Below, piece after piece: positions 55,429 through 64,000 of a stretch of 64,000 nt of DNA. The position numbers and the translations under genes were made by a program. The DNA lies in NCBI GenBank assembly GCA_035503515.1, contig DATJTJ010000016.1:34057-98056 (forward strand), written 5' to 3'. This DNA is from DAIDKA01 sp035503515 (GTDB lineage: Bacteria; Pseudomonadota; Gammaproteobacteria; Steroidobacterales; Steroidobacteraceae). The notes under the pieces are model-generated. The model had not been told where the DNA came from. It did no database searches and saw nothing but the letters and a program-made list of their open reading frames with translations. The first letter of the stretch is position 1. Each line of letters begins with the position of its first letter.

Positions 55429-56112
55429 TTGCAGAAACTCCATGAACCCGACTTTCCCATCGCCATGACAGACTCCGCCTTAGCTGGCCTCCCGCACGAC
55501 ATATTGCTCGATCATGTGATACCCGCGCGCGCCGCCTGGGATCACTTGCTGCGCGCGGGGGAGAGGCTGCGCATCTTCGACATCGAGGGCAACCAGGCGG
55601 TCGACTTCCTGTTGTACGCCGCGGCTGACGACAGCGAGCGCTACAGCGCCCAGGACACCATCGCCGCGCAGCAGAACATCTTCCTGCGCACCGGCACCGT
55701 GCTGCTGTCGACCGAAGGACGGCCCATGGCGCGGATTTCCGCCACCACGGTTGCCTACCACGACACCATCGGTGGCGCCTGCAGCTGTGAAAGCAACACG
55801 TTGCGCTATGGTCATCACACCAAATCGCAGCACGCCTGCGTCGACAATTTCCTGCTCGCCAATTCGCGGCATGGCCGCACCAAACGCGACATCGTTTCCA
55901 ACATCAACTGGTTCATGAACGTGCCGGTGGAGCCCGACGGCAGTCTCGGCATCGTCGATGGAATTTCGGCACCCGGCCTGTACGTCGATCTGGAGATCCT
56001 GATGGACGTGGTCGCGGTCATCTCCAACTGCCCGCAGATCAACAACCCCTGCAATGGCTTCAATCCCACGCCGGTGCGCGTCCTGATCGCAGCCGCGGAT
56101 CCGGGCAGGTGA
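55429..56112 (+). CDS. DUF1989 protein, second carboxyguanidine deiminase subunit type
   Basis: A 227-residue relative of the preceding protein. AGERLRIFDIEGNQAVDFLL opens the conserved part, YSAQDTIAAQQNIFLRTG and HDTIGGACSCESNTLRYG hold the metal-type cysteines, and HACVDNFLLANSRHG follows. It is expected to pair with the upstream protein as the second deiminase subunit. The TTG at 55429 has GAGG upstream; an ATG at 55465 is the alternative. Just ahead of the carboxylase gene. Confidence 0.87.
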   Translation: MQKLHEPDFPIAMTDSALAGLPHDILLDHVIPARAAWDHLLRAGERLRIFDIEGNQAVDFLLYAAADDSERYSAQDTIAAQQNIFLRTGTVLLSTEGRPMARISATTVAYHDTIGGACSCESNTLRYGHHTKSQHACVDNFLLANSRHGRTKRDIVSNINWFMNVPVEPDGSLGIVDGISAPGLYVDLEILMDVVAVISNCPQINNPCNGFNPTPVRVLIAAADPGR

Positions 56113-56121
56113 GTACCGACC

Positions 56122-59100
56122 GTGCTTGAGAAGATACTCATCGCCAATCGCGGCGCCATCGCCTGCCGCATCCTGCGCACGCTGCGCCGGCTGGGGATCG
56201 AATCGGTCGCGGTTTTCTCGCAAAGCGATGCGGGCTCGCTGCACGTCGCGCAGGCGGATGAGGCCGTATGCATCGGCCCGCCGCCGGCGGCCGCCAGTTA
56301 CCTCAACGCCGCGGCGCTGATTGCCGCGGCCCGCGAGCGTGGCGCCCAGGCGATCCATCCGGGCTACGGCTTCCTGAGTGAGAACGCGGACTTCGCGGCG
56401 CAGTGCGAAGACGCCGGCATCCTGTTCATCGGCCCCACGCCGCAGAACATACGCGCCTTCGGCCTCAAGCATCATGCGCGCGAGATCGCGCAGGCGCAGT
56501 CGGTGGCGCTGGTTCCGGGCTCCGGATTGCTTGACGACCTGCAGGCCGCAAGGGCCGCGGCGCGCCGCATCGGGTTTCCCGTCATGCTCAAGGCGACTGG
56601 CGGCGGCGGCGGCATCGGGATGCGCGCCTGCGAGGACATGAAGGCCCTCGAGGCGGCCTTCGCCGGCGTCTCACGGCTGGCCGCCACGCATTTTGCGGAC
56701 GGAGGCATCTATCTCGAGCGCCTGGTGAGCGATGCGCGTCACGTGGAAGTGCAGGTCTTCGGCGACGGGAACGGGCGGGTGGTGGCGCTGGGCGAGCGTG
56801 ACTGTTCGCTGCAGCGGCGGCACCAGAAGGTCATCGAAGAGGCGCCGGCACCGCAACTCGGCGCGCAACTGCGCGCGGCGCTCGCCGCGAGCGCCATCAA
56901 GCTTGCGCGGGCGGTGAGCTATCGCTCCGCCGGCACGGTGGAGTTCCTGCTGGATCCTGCGCGTGGGGAGTTCTACTTCCTGGAGGTCAATACCCGCCTG
57001 CAGGTCGAGCACGCGGTGACCGAGGAAATCACCGGCGTCGACCTGATCGAATGGATGGTGCGCGGCGCCGGCGGCGACTATTCCTTCATGGATGCCTGGA
57101 CCGACCGGTCTGCCCCACGGCATCCGCCCGCCGGCTGGTCGATCCAGGCGCGGCTGTATGCCGAGGATCCCGGGGAGGACAATCGTCCCAGCAGCGGCAC
57201 CCTGACGCAGGTCGAGTGGCCCCAGGATGTGCGTGTGGAGACCTGGGTCGACTCCGGCACTGAAGTCGGTACGCACTACGATCCGTTACTCGCCAAGATC
57301 ATCGTCACCGGCGCCGATCGTCCCGCTGCCGTCGCGGCCCTGCAGCGTGCGCTCGAGGGCACCCGAATGGCCGGTCTCGAGACCAACCTCCAGTGGCTGC
57401 GGCAGATCGCAGCGAGCGAAATGTTCGTCTGCGGACGGGTAACCACCCAGGCGCTGGCGACGGTGCCCTATGCAGCGCACGGCGTGCGGGTGCTCAGCGG
57501 CGGGCTGGCCACCAGCATCCAGGATTACCCCGGACGCTGCGGCTACTGGCACGTGGGCGTGCCCCCGTCAGGGCCCATGGACAGCCTCGCCTTTCGGCTG
57601 GGTAATCGGCTGCTCGGCAACCCCGAGGGCGCAGCCGGACTGGAAGTCACGGCCATCGGTCCGGCCCTGCTATTCGGCAGCGCCACGGCGATCTGCCTGA
57701 CCGGGGCGGACAGCGGCGCTCATCTGGATGGAGTCGCCGTGGAAACCTACCGGGTCACGCCCATAGCGGCCGGGCAGACTCTCAGGCTCGGTCGGATCAG
57801 CGGTCCCGGCCTGCGCGCCTATGTGCTGTTCGCGGGCGGCATCGAAGTGCCCGCCTACCTGGGCAGTCGCTCCACCTTCATACTCGGTCGCTTCGGGGGC
57901 CACGCCGGCCGCAATCTCGCATCCGGTGACGTGCTGCGGCTGCAGGGACAACCACCCGCGCCGCGCGTCGCACAGCTGGCGCCCCAACAGCAGCCGTCGC
58001 TGACGCGCAGCTGGCGACTGCGGGTGCTTTACGGCCCCCACGGCGCGCCGGACTTCTTCACGGACGCCGACATCGACAGCATCCTGAGCGCCCAATGGCG
58101 CGTGCACTACAACTCCAACCGCACCGGCGTACGCCTGATCGGTCCCAAACCCGAATGGGCGCGTCGTGACGGCGGCGAGGCGGGTCTGCACCCCTCGAAC
58201 ATCCATGACAACGCCTACGCCATCGGTGCCCTCGATTTCACCGGCGACATGCCGATCATTCTCGGGCCGGATGGCCCCTCGCTCGGGGGCTTTGTCTGTC
58301 CGTTCGTCGTCATCAGCGCGGACCTGTGGAAACTCGGTCAGTTTGCTCCGGGTGACGGCGTCGAGTTCGAATGCGTGGACGAGTCCGTGGCCCGGACGGC
58401 CGTGCAGCTGCAGAATGCATGGATCGGCGCCGCTCCCGGGGCCATTGGCAACCCGACGCAGTCCACGTCGGGTGGCACGCGGCGTCACCCGGAGGGCAGC
58501 GCCGTGGTTGCGGCCCTCGAGGCAAAGGGATCGCGACCGCGCACCCTTTACCGGCGCCAGGGCGACAATCATCTGCTGGTCGAATACGGTCCCATCGTGC
58601 TCGACCTCACATTGCGGCTGCGGGTCCACGCGCTGATGCTGGAATTCCAGCGCCTGCAGCCCGCCGGCATCGTCGATGTCACACCGGGAATCCGCTCTCT
58701 GCAATTCCACTTCGACCCGGACGTGCTGTCATTGGATGCGCTGCTGCGTCTGCTGGTGGACTGCGAGGAGCGGCTCGGGGGGTTGGAGGACTTCGAGATC
58801 CCTTCGCGCGTGGTTTGGCTGCCCCTGTCGTTTGCCGATCCCGCGGTCGGCGAAACGGTGCAGCGATACATGACCTCGGTTCGGGCGGACGCGCCCTGGT
58901 GCCCCGACAACATCGAGTTCATCAGGCGCATCAACGGATTGACTTCGGCGGAAGAGGTGCGCGAGATCGTGTTTGCGGCGCGCTACATGGTCCTTGGCCT
59001 GGGCGATGTCTACCTCGGTGCACCGGTGGCGGTACCGCTTGATCCGCGGCACCGCCTGGTAACCACCAAGTACAATCCCGCTCGTACCTGGACTCCGCCC

Positions 59101-59790
59101 AACGTGGTCGGCATCGGCGGCGCCTATCTGTGCATCTACGGCATGGAGGGACCCGGGGGATACCAGCTCTTCGGGCGCACCGTCCAGGTCTGGAATTCCT
59201 ACCGGCGCAGCGGCGAATTCCGCGAGTTTCCGTGGCTGCTGCGCTTCTTCGACCAGATCCGCTTCTTTCCCGTGACCCATGCCGAGCTGGAGGAATGGCG
59301 CCGGGACTTCCCGGTTGGCAGACGCTCGCTGCGGATCGAGACCGAGACCTTTCGGCTGGCCGACTATCAGCGCCTGCTGCGCGACCAGGCCTCCGGCATC
59401 GATGCGTTCCAGCGCACGCGCGGTGTCGCCTTCGATGCCGAGCGTGAAGCCTGGATTCGGCGCAACGAGTTGTCGGTTGAAGCAGCGCCCGCCGACAGTC
59501 ACGCGGCATCCGCGGCACCGACCGCTCCTCCGGGTTCCGAACTCATCGAGGCCCCCCTGGGGGGCCACATCTGGCGCATTCCGGTCCGTCCCGGTGATCG
59601 CATCGAGAAGGGCTCCGTCATCGCCGCCATCGAGGCAATGAAGACCGAATGCAGCGTGCCCAGTCCGGCGGCCGGGATCGTCCGCGCCGTCTATATCCAG
59701 GAGCGGCAGGCGGTGACGCCGGGCATGGCGCTGATCGCGCTGGAGCCGCTGCCGACTACCCGGAGCGCGGAAGGGACCTCCTATGGATAG
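56122..59790 (+). CDS. Biotin-dependent urea/guanidine carboxylase
   Basis: A 1222-residue multidomain carboxylase. Order: biotin carboxylase with ATP-grasp loop KATGGGGGIGMR (1-450), two KipI/AHS-type carboxyltransferase halves (about 455-780 and 830-1040, e.g. GPDGPSLGGFVCP and LGLGDVYLGAPVAVPLDPRH), and a biotinyl domain with Lys1174 in EAMKTE. In the transferase part it has Asp705 in ALDFTGD, where fungal urea amidolyases have Asn, a change I recall as typical of guanidine-preferring enzymes. With the riboswitch and deiminase subunits, guanidine is the likely substrate. GTG start. It overlaps the hydrolase gene by 8 bases. Confidence 0.93.
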   Translation: MLEKILIANRGAIACRILRTLRRLGIESVAVFSQSDAGSLHVAQADEAVCIGPPPAAASYLNAAALIAAARERGAQAIHPGYGFLSENADFAAQCEDAGILFIGPTPQNIRAFGLKHHAREIAQAQSVALVPGSGLLDDLQAARAAARRIGFPVMLKATGGGGGIGMRACEDMKALEAAFAGVSRLAATHFADGGIYLERLVSDARHVEVQVFGDGNGRVVALGERDCSLQRRHQKVIEEAPAPQLGAQLRAALAASAIKLARAVSYRSAGTVEFLLDPARGEFYFLEVNTRLQVEHAVTEEITGVDLIEWMVRGAGGDYSFMDAWTDRSAPRHPPAGWSIQARLYAEDPGEDNRPSSGTLTQVEWPQDVRVETWVDSGTEVGTHYDPLLAKIIVTGADRPAAVAALQRALEGTRMAGLETNLQWLRQIAASEMFVCGRVTTQALATVPYAAHGVRVLSGGLATSIQDYPGRCGYWHVGVPPSGPMDSLAFRLGNRLLGNPEGAAGLEVTAIGPALLFGSATAICLTGADSGAHLDGVAVETYRVTPIAAGQTLRLGRISGPGLRAYVLFAGGIEVPAYLGSRSTFILGRFGGHAGRNLASGDVLRLQGQPPAPRVAQLAPQQQPSLTRSWRLRVLYGPHGAPDFFTDADIDSILSAQWRVHYNSNRTGVRLIGPKPEWARRDGGEAGLHPSNIHDNAYAIGALDFTGDMPIILGPDGPSLGGFVCPFVVISADLWKLGQFAPGDGVEFECVDESVARTAVQLQNAWIGAAPGAIGNPTQSTSGGTRRHPEGSAVVAALEAKGSRPRTLYRRQGDNHLLVEYGPIVLDLTLRLRVHALMLEFQRLQPAGIVDVTPGIRSLQFHFDPDVLSLDALLRLLVDCEERLGGLEDFEIPSRVVWLPLSFADPAVGETVQRYMTSVRADAPWCPDNIEFIRRINGLTSAEEVREIVFAARYMVLGLGDVYLGAPVAVPLDPRHRLVTTKYNPARTWTPPNVVGIGGAYLCIYGMEGPGGYQLFGRTVQVWNSYRRSGEFREFPWLLRFFDQIRFFPVTHAELEEWRRDFPVGRRSLRIETETFRLADYQRLLRDQASGIDAFQRTRGVAFDAEREAWIRRNELSVEAAPADSHAASAAPTAPPGSELIEAPLGGHIWRIPVRPGDRIEKGSVIAAIEAMKTECSVPSPAAGIVRAVYIQERQAVTPGMALIALEPLPTTRSAEGTSYG

Positions 59791-61591
59791 CCACGATGCC
59801 TGGACGGTGAGCGCGATCGCGCGCGCGGTCGGCAGCGGCGCGCGCAGCGCCGTGACGGTCATGCGCGAGGCGCTGGCGCGTGCCCGGGCATATGACGAGT
59901 TCCAGCCACAGGCGTGGATCAGCCGCAGTGCCGACGACCCGCTGCTGGCCCAGGCTGCACTCGTCGATCAACGCATCGCGGGCGGCGAGCGCCTGGTGCT
60001 GGCCGGCGTGCCCGTCGCGATCAAGGACAACATGGACGTCGCCGGCTTGCCGACGACGGCGGGCTGCCCGCAGTTCAGCTATCGCCCGGAGCGCTCGGCC
60101 GCAGTGGTCGAACTGCTGGTGCAGGCGGGCGCGATCGTGCTCGGCAAGACCAATCTCGACCAGTTCGCAACCGGTCTGGTGGGGACCCGCAGCCCGTACG
60201 GCGCGCTCGGGTGCGTGTTCAACCGCGAATTCGTGTGCGGCGGTTCCAGCTCCGGTTCCGCCGCGGTGGTCGCGGCCGGAGTCGTACCGTTTGCCCTGGG
60301 CTCGGACACCGCCGGCTCCGGGCGGGTTCCGGCAGCCTTCAACAACCTGATCGGTTTCAAGCCCACGCGCGGCCGGTGGAGTACGCGTGGCCTGGTACCC
60401 GCCTGTCGCAGTCTCGACTGCGTCTCGGTCTTCTGCGCCGACGCTGCGGATGTGGCCCTGGTCGATGGCGTGCTGACGCAGTTCGACGCGGAAGACCCCT
60501 ATGCGCGTCGCCGGCCCGCCGCAACGGTCGGGTCCGGCGCGCGCTTCCGGCTCGGTATCGCGCGCCCCGGGCAGCTCGGCGAACTCGCGACCGAGGATGC
60601 GCCGCGCCTCGCGCAGGCGCAAACCCATCTGCAGGCCATGGGTGGCGATGCGGTCGAAGTCGATGTTGCCCCGCTCATCGAGGCTGCCCGCCAGCTCTAT
60701 GGTGGCCCCTGGGTCGCCGAGCGGACCGCGGTACTGGAGGACCTGCTCGAGCGCAACCCCAGCGCCATCGATCCCACCGTGCGCGCCGTCGTACAGGCCG
60801 GGAAGGGACTTTCGGCCATCGATGCGTTTCGTGGCTTGTACGCTCAGCAGCGCTATGCGCGGGTCGCCGAGCGGCTCTGGGAGCAGGTCGATGTGCTGCT
60901 GCTGCCCACCACGCCGACCATCTACCGGATCGGCGAGATCACGGCCGATCCCATCGGACTCAACGCGCGTCTGGGCCTGTACACCAACTTCGTGAACCTG
61001 CTGGACATGACCGCCATCGCGCTGCCCGCCGGCTTTCGCAGCAATGCCACCGGCGTAGGCGTGAGTCTCATCGGCCCCGCCTGGGCTGACAACCGGCTGC
61101 TCCAACTTGCCGCGCGCTACATGCAGTTCGCGGCCATCACGGCGCCGCCTCTGGACCGGCAGGCCCGACCGGCGCGGGTGCAGCTGGCGGTGGTGGGAGC
61201 CCATCTGTCCGGCATGCCGCTGCACTGGCAACTGAGCTCACGAGCGGCCCGCCTGGTGGGCCGCGCCCGCACGGCGCCGGTCTACCGGCTGTACGCAATG
61301 ACGAACGAGGTACCGGCCAAACCGGCGCTGGTGCATGCGGGCGATGACGGGGCTGCCGTCGAGCTGGAAGTCTACGAGCTGGACCTGGCCGCCTTTGGCG
61401 CCTTCGTGAGCGAAGTCCCCCCACCGCTGGCCATCGGCACGGTGCTGCTGGCCGACGGATCCCGCGTGAAGGGCTTCGTCGCCGAGCCCCGGGCCCTCAT
61501 CGGCGCGCTGGACATCACGGCCGACGGCGGCTGGCGCGCCTACCTCGCCCGTCTCGCCGCGCAACCGCGAGCCACCGGAGCCTCATCATGA
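59783..61591 (+). CDS. atzF: Allophanate hydrolase
   Basis: A 602-residue amidase-signature enzyme that hydrolyses allophanate to two CO2 and two NH3. The Ser-cis-Ser-Lys machinery is intact: the lysine in AIKDNMDVAG, the serines in CGGSSSGSAAVVAAG, and GSDTAGSGRVPA. The C-terminal domain (about residue 465 onward) is the allophanate-hydrolase extension with the YEL...FGAFVSEVPPPL block, so it is the long, complete type. It completes the pathway begun by the carboxylase. Overlaps both neighbours. Confidence 0.95.
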   Translation: MDSHDAWTVSAIARAVGSGARSAVTVMREALARARAYDEFQPQAWISRSADDPLLAQAALVDQRIAGGERLVLAGVPVAIKDNMDVAGLPTTAGCPQFSYRPERSAAVVELLVQAGAIVLGKTNLDQFATGLVGTRSPYGALGCVFNREFVCGGSSSGSAAVVAAGVVPFALGSDTAGSGRVPAAFNNLIGFKPTRGRWSTRGLVPACRSLDCVSVFCADAADVALVDGVLTQFDAEDPYARRRPAATVGSGARFRLGIARPGQLGELATEDAPRLAQAQTHLQAMGGDAVEVDVAPLIEAARQLYGGPWVAERTAVLEDLLERNPSAIDPTVRAVVQAGKGLSAIDAFRGLYAQQRYARVAERLWEQVDVLLLPTTPTIYRIGEITADPIGLNARLGLYTNFVNLLDMTAIALPAGFRSNATGVGVSLIGPAWADNRLLQLAARYMQFAAITAPPLDRQARPARVQLAVVGAHLSGMPLHWQLSSRAARLVGRARTAPVYRLYAMTNEVPAKPALVHAGDDGAAVELEVYELDLAAFGAFVSEVPPPLAIGTVLLADGSRVKGFVAEPRALIGALDITADGGWRAYLARLAAQPRATGASS

Positions 61592-62589
61592 CTCTCAAGA
61601 ACATGCTGTACCTCGCTGCCTTGATCCTGGTGACGGCGGCAAGCATACCCGCCCGTGCCGAGATCAAAGTCGGCGTGTCCGACTGGACCGGCTGGGTCGC
61701 CTGGTACGTGGCGCAGGATCAGGGCTATTTCCGCAAATACGGCGCGGATGTGAAGCTGATCTGGTTTGCCAACTACACCGACTCCATTTCGGCACTCTCC
61801 AGCGGGCAGCTGGATGCCAACTGCCAGACCTGGTCCGACACACTGGGCCCCTTGGCCAAGGGGCTGCCCCTCAAGGCGGTGCTGGTCAACGACAATTCCG
61901 CCGGCAACGATGCGCTGTTGGTCAGTTCCAGGATCAGGACCTTCGCCGACTTACGCCGGCACACGGTCGCACTCGAGCAGTACAGCGTCTCGCACTTCGT
62001 GCTCTACACGGCGCTCGCCCGCAATGGGCTCACTCCGAAGGATGTGACCGTCGTGAATCTGTCCGCGGGCGATGCAGCGGCGGCTTTCATGAGCGGTCGC
62101 GTCGATGCGGCGGTCGTCTGGAATCCCTGGATCATCCAGATCGAGAAAAGCGGCAAGGGCAAGCCGCTGTTCACTTCGGCACAGATGCCGGGGCTGATCC
62201 CGGACCTGCTGGTCGCGCAGCAGCGCTCCATCCAGAGCAAGCGCAATGAGTTCATCGCCATGGCCCGGGCCTGGTTCGATACCGTAGCCTTCATCCGCAC
62301 TCAACCGGAACGCGCCGTTGCCATCATGTCGCGGGTCGTGAGCATGTCCCCCGAGCAATACCGCGTGTTCCTGCCCGGCACGCATTTCTTCGATGCGGCC
62401 GCGAATGTCGAGGCCTTCGATGCCGCCAGTCCGCGCAGCCTGGTGCAGGTCGCGCCCAACATCGCAGCCTTCCTGCTCGCGAACAAGCTCATCGACGGCC
62501 AGCCCAATGCCGCCAATGGCGTCGATCGCTCCATCCTCGATGCCGCGGTCGCCGCGAGCAGCGCCATGAACCGGGGAGCCAGGCAATGA
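61588..62589 (+). CDS. ABC transporter substrate-binding protein (NMT1/SsuA type)
   Basis: A 333-residue periplasmic binding protein with a signal peptide (LAALILVTAASIPARAEIK). The fold is of the NMT1/ThiY/SsuA type: VGVSDWTGWVAWYVAQDQGY opens it and AVVWNPWIIQIEKS is the typical inter-domain segment. It probably delivers guanidine or a related small cation/amide to the permease, by analogy with the riboswitch-linked ABC importers of other bacteria; the ligand is inferred. It overlaps the hydrolase by four bases. Confidence 0.88.
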   Translation: MTLKNMLYLAALILVTAASIPARAEIKVGVSDWTGWVAWYVAQDQGYFRKYGADVKLIWFANYTDSISALSSGQLDANCQTWSDTLGPLAKGLPLKAVLVNDNSAGNDALLVSSRIRTFADLRRHTVALEQYSVSHFVLYTALARNGLTPKDVTVVNLSAGDAAAAFMSGRVDAAVVWNPWIIQIEKSGKGKPLFTSAQMPGLIPDLLVAQQRSIQSKRNEFIAMARAWFDTVAFIRTQPERAVAIMSRVVSMSPEQYRVFLPGTHFFDAAANVEAFDAASPRSLVQVAPNIAAFLLANKLIDGQPNAANGVDRSILDAAVAASSAMNRGARQ

Positions 62590-63383
62590 CCCGCGGCTCC
62601 GTCTGGAAGATCCGCGGCTGGCTGAGTCAGCGCAGCTACTGGGCGCTGGCCGCCGTCGGCCTGGCCATTCCGCTCGCCGGCTGGACGCTGCTGACGCTCA
62701 CCGGCTCGATCAATCGCGTCTTCCTGCCGGGTCCGCTCGACGTTCTGCAGAGGCTTGCGACCTGGTTCAATAACGACGACCTGCTCGGCGACGTCCTGAT
62801 CAGCAGCTTCCGGGTGGTTGCCGGCTGGATCCTGTCGGCGGTGATCGCCGTCCCGCTCGGCCTGCTGATCGGCAATTTCCGGGTCGTGCAGGCCTTGCTG
62901 GAACCACTCACCGACTTCGTGCGCTACATGCCGGCGGTGGCGTTCATACCGCTGGTCATGCTGTGGGTCGGCATCGACGAGGCCGCCAAGATCGCCATCA
63001 TATTCATCGGCACCTTCTTCCAGATGGTGCTGATGGTGGCCGAAGACGTACGCCGCGTGCCGATGGCTCAGATCGAGGCGGCCCAGACCATGGGTGCGAC
63101 CCGCTACGAGGTGATCGAGAAGGTCATCGTCCCGTCAGCCAAACCGGCGCTGCTGGACACGCTGCGCATCACCATGGGCTGGGCATGGACCTACCTGGTC
63201 GTGGCCGAGCTGGTCGCCGCGAATTCGGGGCTGGGCTACGCCATCATCAAGGCGCAGCGCTTCCTGCAGACCGACAAGATCTTCGCAGGCATTCTGCTCA
63301 TCGGAGCCATCGGCCTGGGCATGGACCAGGCGTTCCGCTACCTGCACCGGGTTGCCTTTCCTTATCTGCATGCGCGGAACTGA
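62586..63383 (+). CDS. ABC transporter permease
   Basis: A 265-residue inner-membrane permease with six predicted helices. The cytoplasmic loop for ATPase contact, EAAQTMGATRYEVIEKVIVP, has the EAA motif of the SsuC/TauC/NrtB group. It forms the channel for the binding protein encoded upstream. It overlaps that gene by four bases and precedes the ATPase gene by 1 base. Confidence 0.93.
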   Translation: MTRGSVWKIRGWLSQRSYWALAAVGLAIPLAGWTLLTLTGSINRVFLPGPLDVLQRLATWFNNDDLLGDVLISSFRVVAGWILSAVIAVPLGLLIGNFRVVQALLEPLTDFVRYMPAVAFIPLVMLWVGIDEAAKIAIIFIGTFFQMVLMVAEDVRRVPMAQIEAAQTMGATRYEVIEKVIVPSAKPALLDTLRITMGWAWTYLVVAELVAANSGLGYAIIKAQRFLQTDKIFAGILLIGAIGLGMDQAFRYLHRVAFPYLHARN

Positions 63384-63384
63384 T

Positions 63385-64000
63385 ATGAACGCCATCAGTT
63401 GCCGGGCGGTTTGCAAGGTGTTTGGCGAAGCCCGCACGCGGGTGGCGGCGCTCGACAACGTCTGTCTCGATGTCGCCGAGGGCGAGTTCGTGACCTTCGT
63501 CGGCGCATCCGGGTGCGGCAAGTCGACGCTGCTGCGGATCCTCGCGGGACTCGAGACGCATTCCAGTGGCAGCATCGAGGCGGCGGGCGCGGCGGTCACC
63601 GGCCCCGGCGCCGACCGCGCCATGGTGTTCCAGGACTACAGCCTGTACCCGTGGCTGAGCGTCACCGGCAACATCAAGTTCCCGCGGCAGCTGGCGGTGC
63701 ACACCCGCGATCGCAGCAGCGCGGACGTCGAAGCCGCATCGGGCCGGGCCGAAGCCCTGCTGCAGCTGATGGGGCTGGGACAGGCTGCGCTCGCATACCC
63801 GTCGCAGCTCTCCGGCGGCATGCAGCAGCGGGTGGCCATCGCCCGGGCGCTGATGACGCGGCCGCGTCTGCTGCTGATGGACGAGCCGTTCGGCGCGCTC
63901 GATGCGCAGACGCGCGAGGTCATGCATGACCTGATACTCCACGTGTCGATGCTGGAGGGCTGCACCGTGCTGTTCGTGACCCATGATGTCGAGGAAGCGA
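63385..64000 (+). CDS. ABC transporter ATP-binding protein (partial, runs off the edge)
   Basis: The first 205 residues of an ABC ATPase. Walker A is GASGCGKST, the Q-loop is in AMVFQDYSLYPWLS, the signature LSGGMQQR, Walker B LLLMDEPFGALD, and the switch-region VTHDVEEA lies just at the edge. It drives the guanidine-locus importer. The remaining C-terminal part lies beyond the window. Confidence 0.94.
   Translation, partial: MNAISCRAVCKVFGEARTRVAALDNVCLDVAEGEFVTFVGASGCGKSTLLRILAGLETHSSGSIEAAGAAVTGPGADRAMVFQDYSLYPWLSVTGNIKFPRQLAVHTRDRSSADVEAASGRAEALLQLMGLGQAALAYPSQLSGGMQQRVAIARALMTRPRLLLMDEPFGALDAQTREVMHDLILHVSMLEGCTVLFVTHDVEEA

Noticed and set aside
61588..64000. Taurine or sulfonate importer
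   Set aside because: The family (SsuA/TauA-like) allows it, but no sulfonate gene is near, and the operon with allophanate hydrolase points to guanidine or a related nitrogen compound.

Overview
High-GC (roughly two-thirds G+C) chromosomal DNA from a Gram-negative bacterium, most likely a gammaproteobacterium related to Xanthomonadales/Lysobacterales or Steroidobacterales. Pointers are a xanthomonadin-type aryl-polyene pigment cluster with a XanB2-like chorismatase, a TonB-dependent receptor, a FlhC-like regulator, bactofilins and a proteobacterial gltBD. This taxonomic call is inference from gene content. The gene density is high, with many 4-base start/stop overlaps. I see no tRNA, rRNA, CRISPR array, transposase or phage gene.

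Layout. 0-4.3 kb: an AraC-type regulator, two small PAS-like proteins, and two small exported proteins, with a gene-poor stretch between. 4.3-12.3 kb (minus strand): gltB-gltD, followed in the same transcription unit by a CmcJ/NvfI-like oxidoreductase, a DUF3455 lipoprotein and a GNAT acetyltransferase. 12.5-26.1 kb: an aryl-polyene cluster in four units of alternating direction. It encodes dehydratases, a LolA-like carrier, an MMPL exporter, ketosynthase plus chain-length factor, ACP, a flavin-dependent halogenase, a chorismatase (supplies the hydroxybenzoate starter), an AMP ligase, a ketoreductase, an acyltransferase and a glycosyltransferase. A GNAT gene and a PEP-mutase/isocitrate-lyase-family gene sit inside it. 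26.3-39 kb: mainly housekeeping and cell-envelope genes: CbpA (behind a sigma-32-like promoter), a LysR regulator, an M16 protease pair, two bactofilins, a YheT hydrolase, a membrane-anchored receiver protein, a PAP2 phosphatase and a YadGH-type ABC exporter. 39.2-45.5 kb: a hexuronate catabolic island (uxaC, MFS transporter, manD, divergent uxuB-kdgK) with a LacI-type operator between the two arms. 45.5-50.1 kb: a FlhC-like regulator facing an unknown gene, an orphan molybdenum hydroxylase large subunit, and an XRE regulator/membrane-protein pair.

50.2-64 kb: the most interesting region. A sigma-54 type promoter (GG-N10-GC) is followed by a clear guanidine-I (ykkC) riboswitch and then a TonB-dependent receptor. 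Next come a NikR-like regulator that has lost most nickel ligands, the two DUF1989 proteins (carboxyguanidine deiminase type), a biotin-dependent urea/guanidine carboxylase, allophanate hydrolase, and a three-part ABC importer whose ATPase runs off the right edge. Read together, this is a guanidine-nitrogen assimilation locus. Its unusual points are an outer-membrane receptor directly under a guanidine riboswitch, and a nickel-site-less NikR homologue whose probable operator lies just upstream of its own gene.
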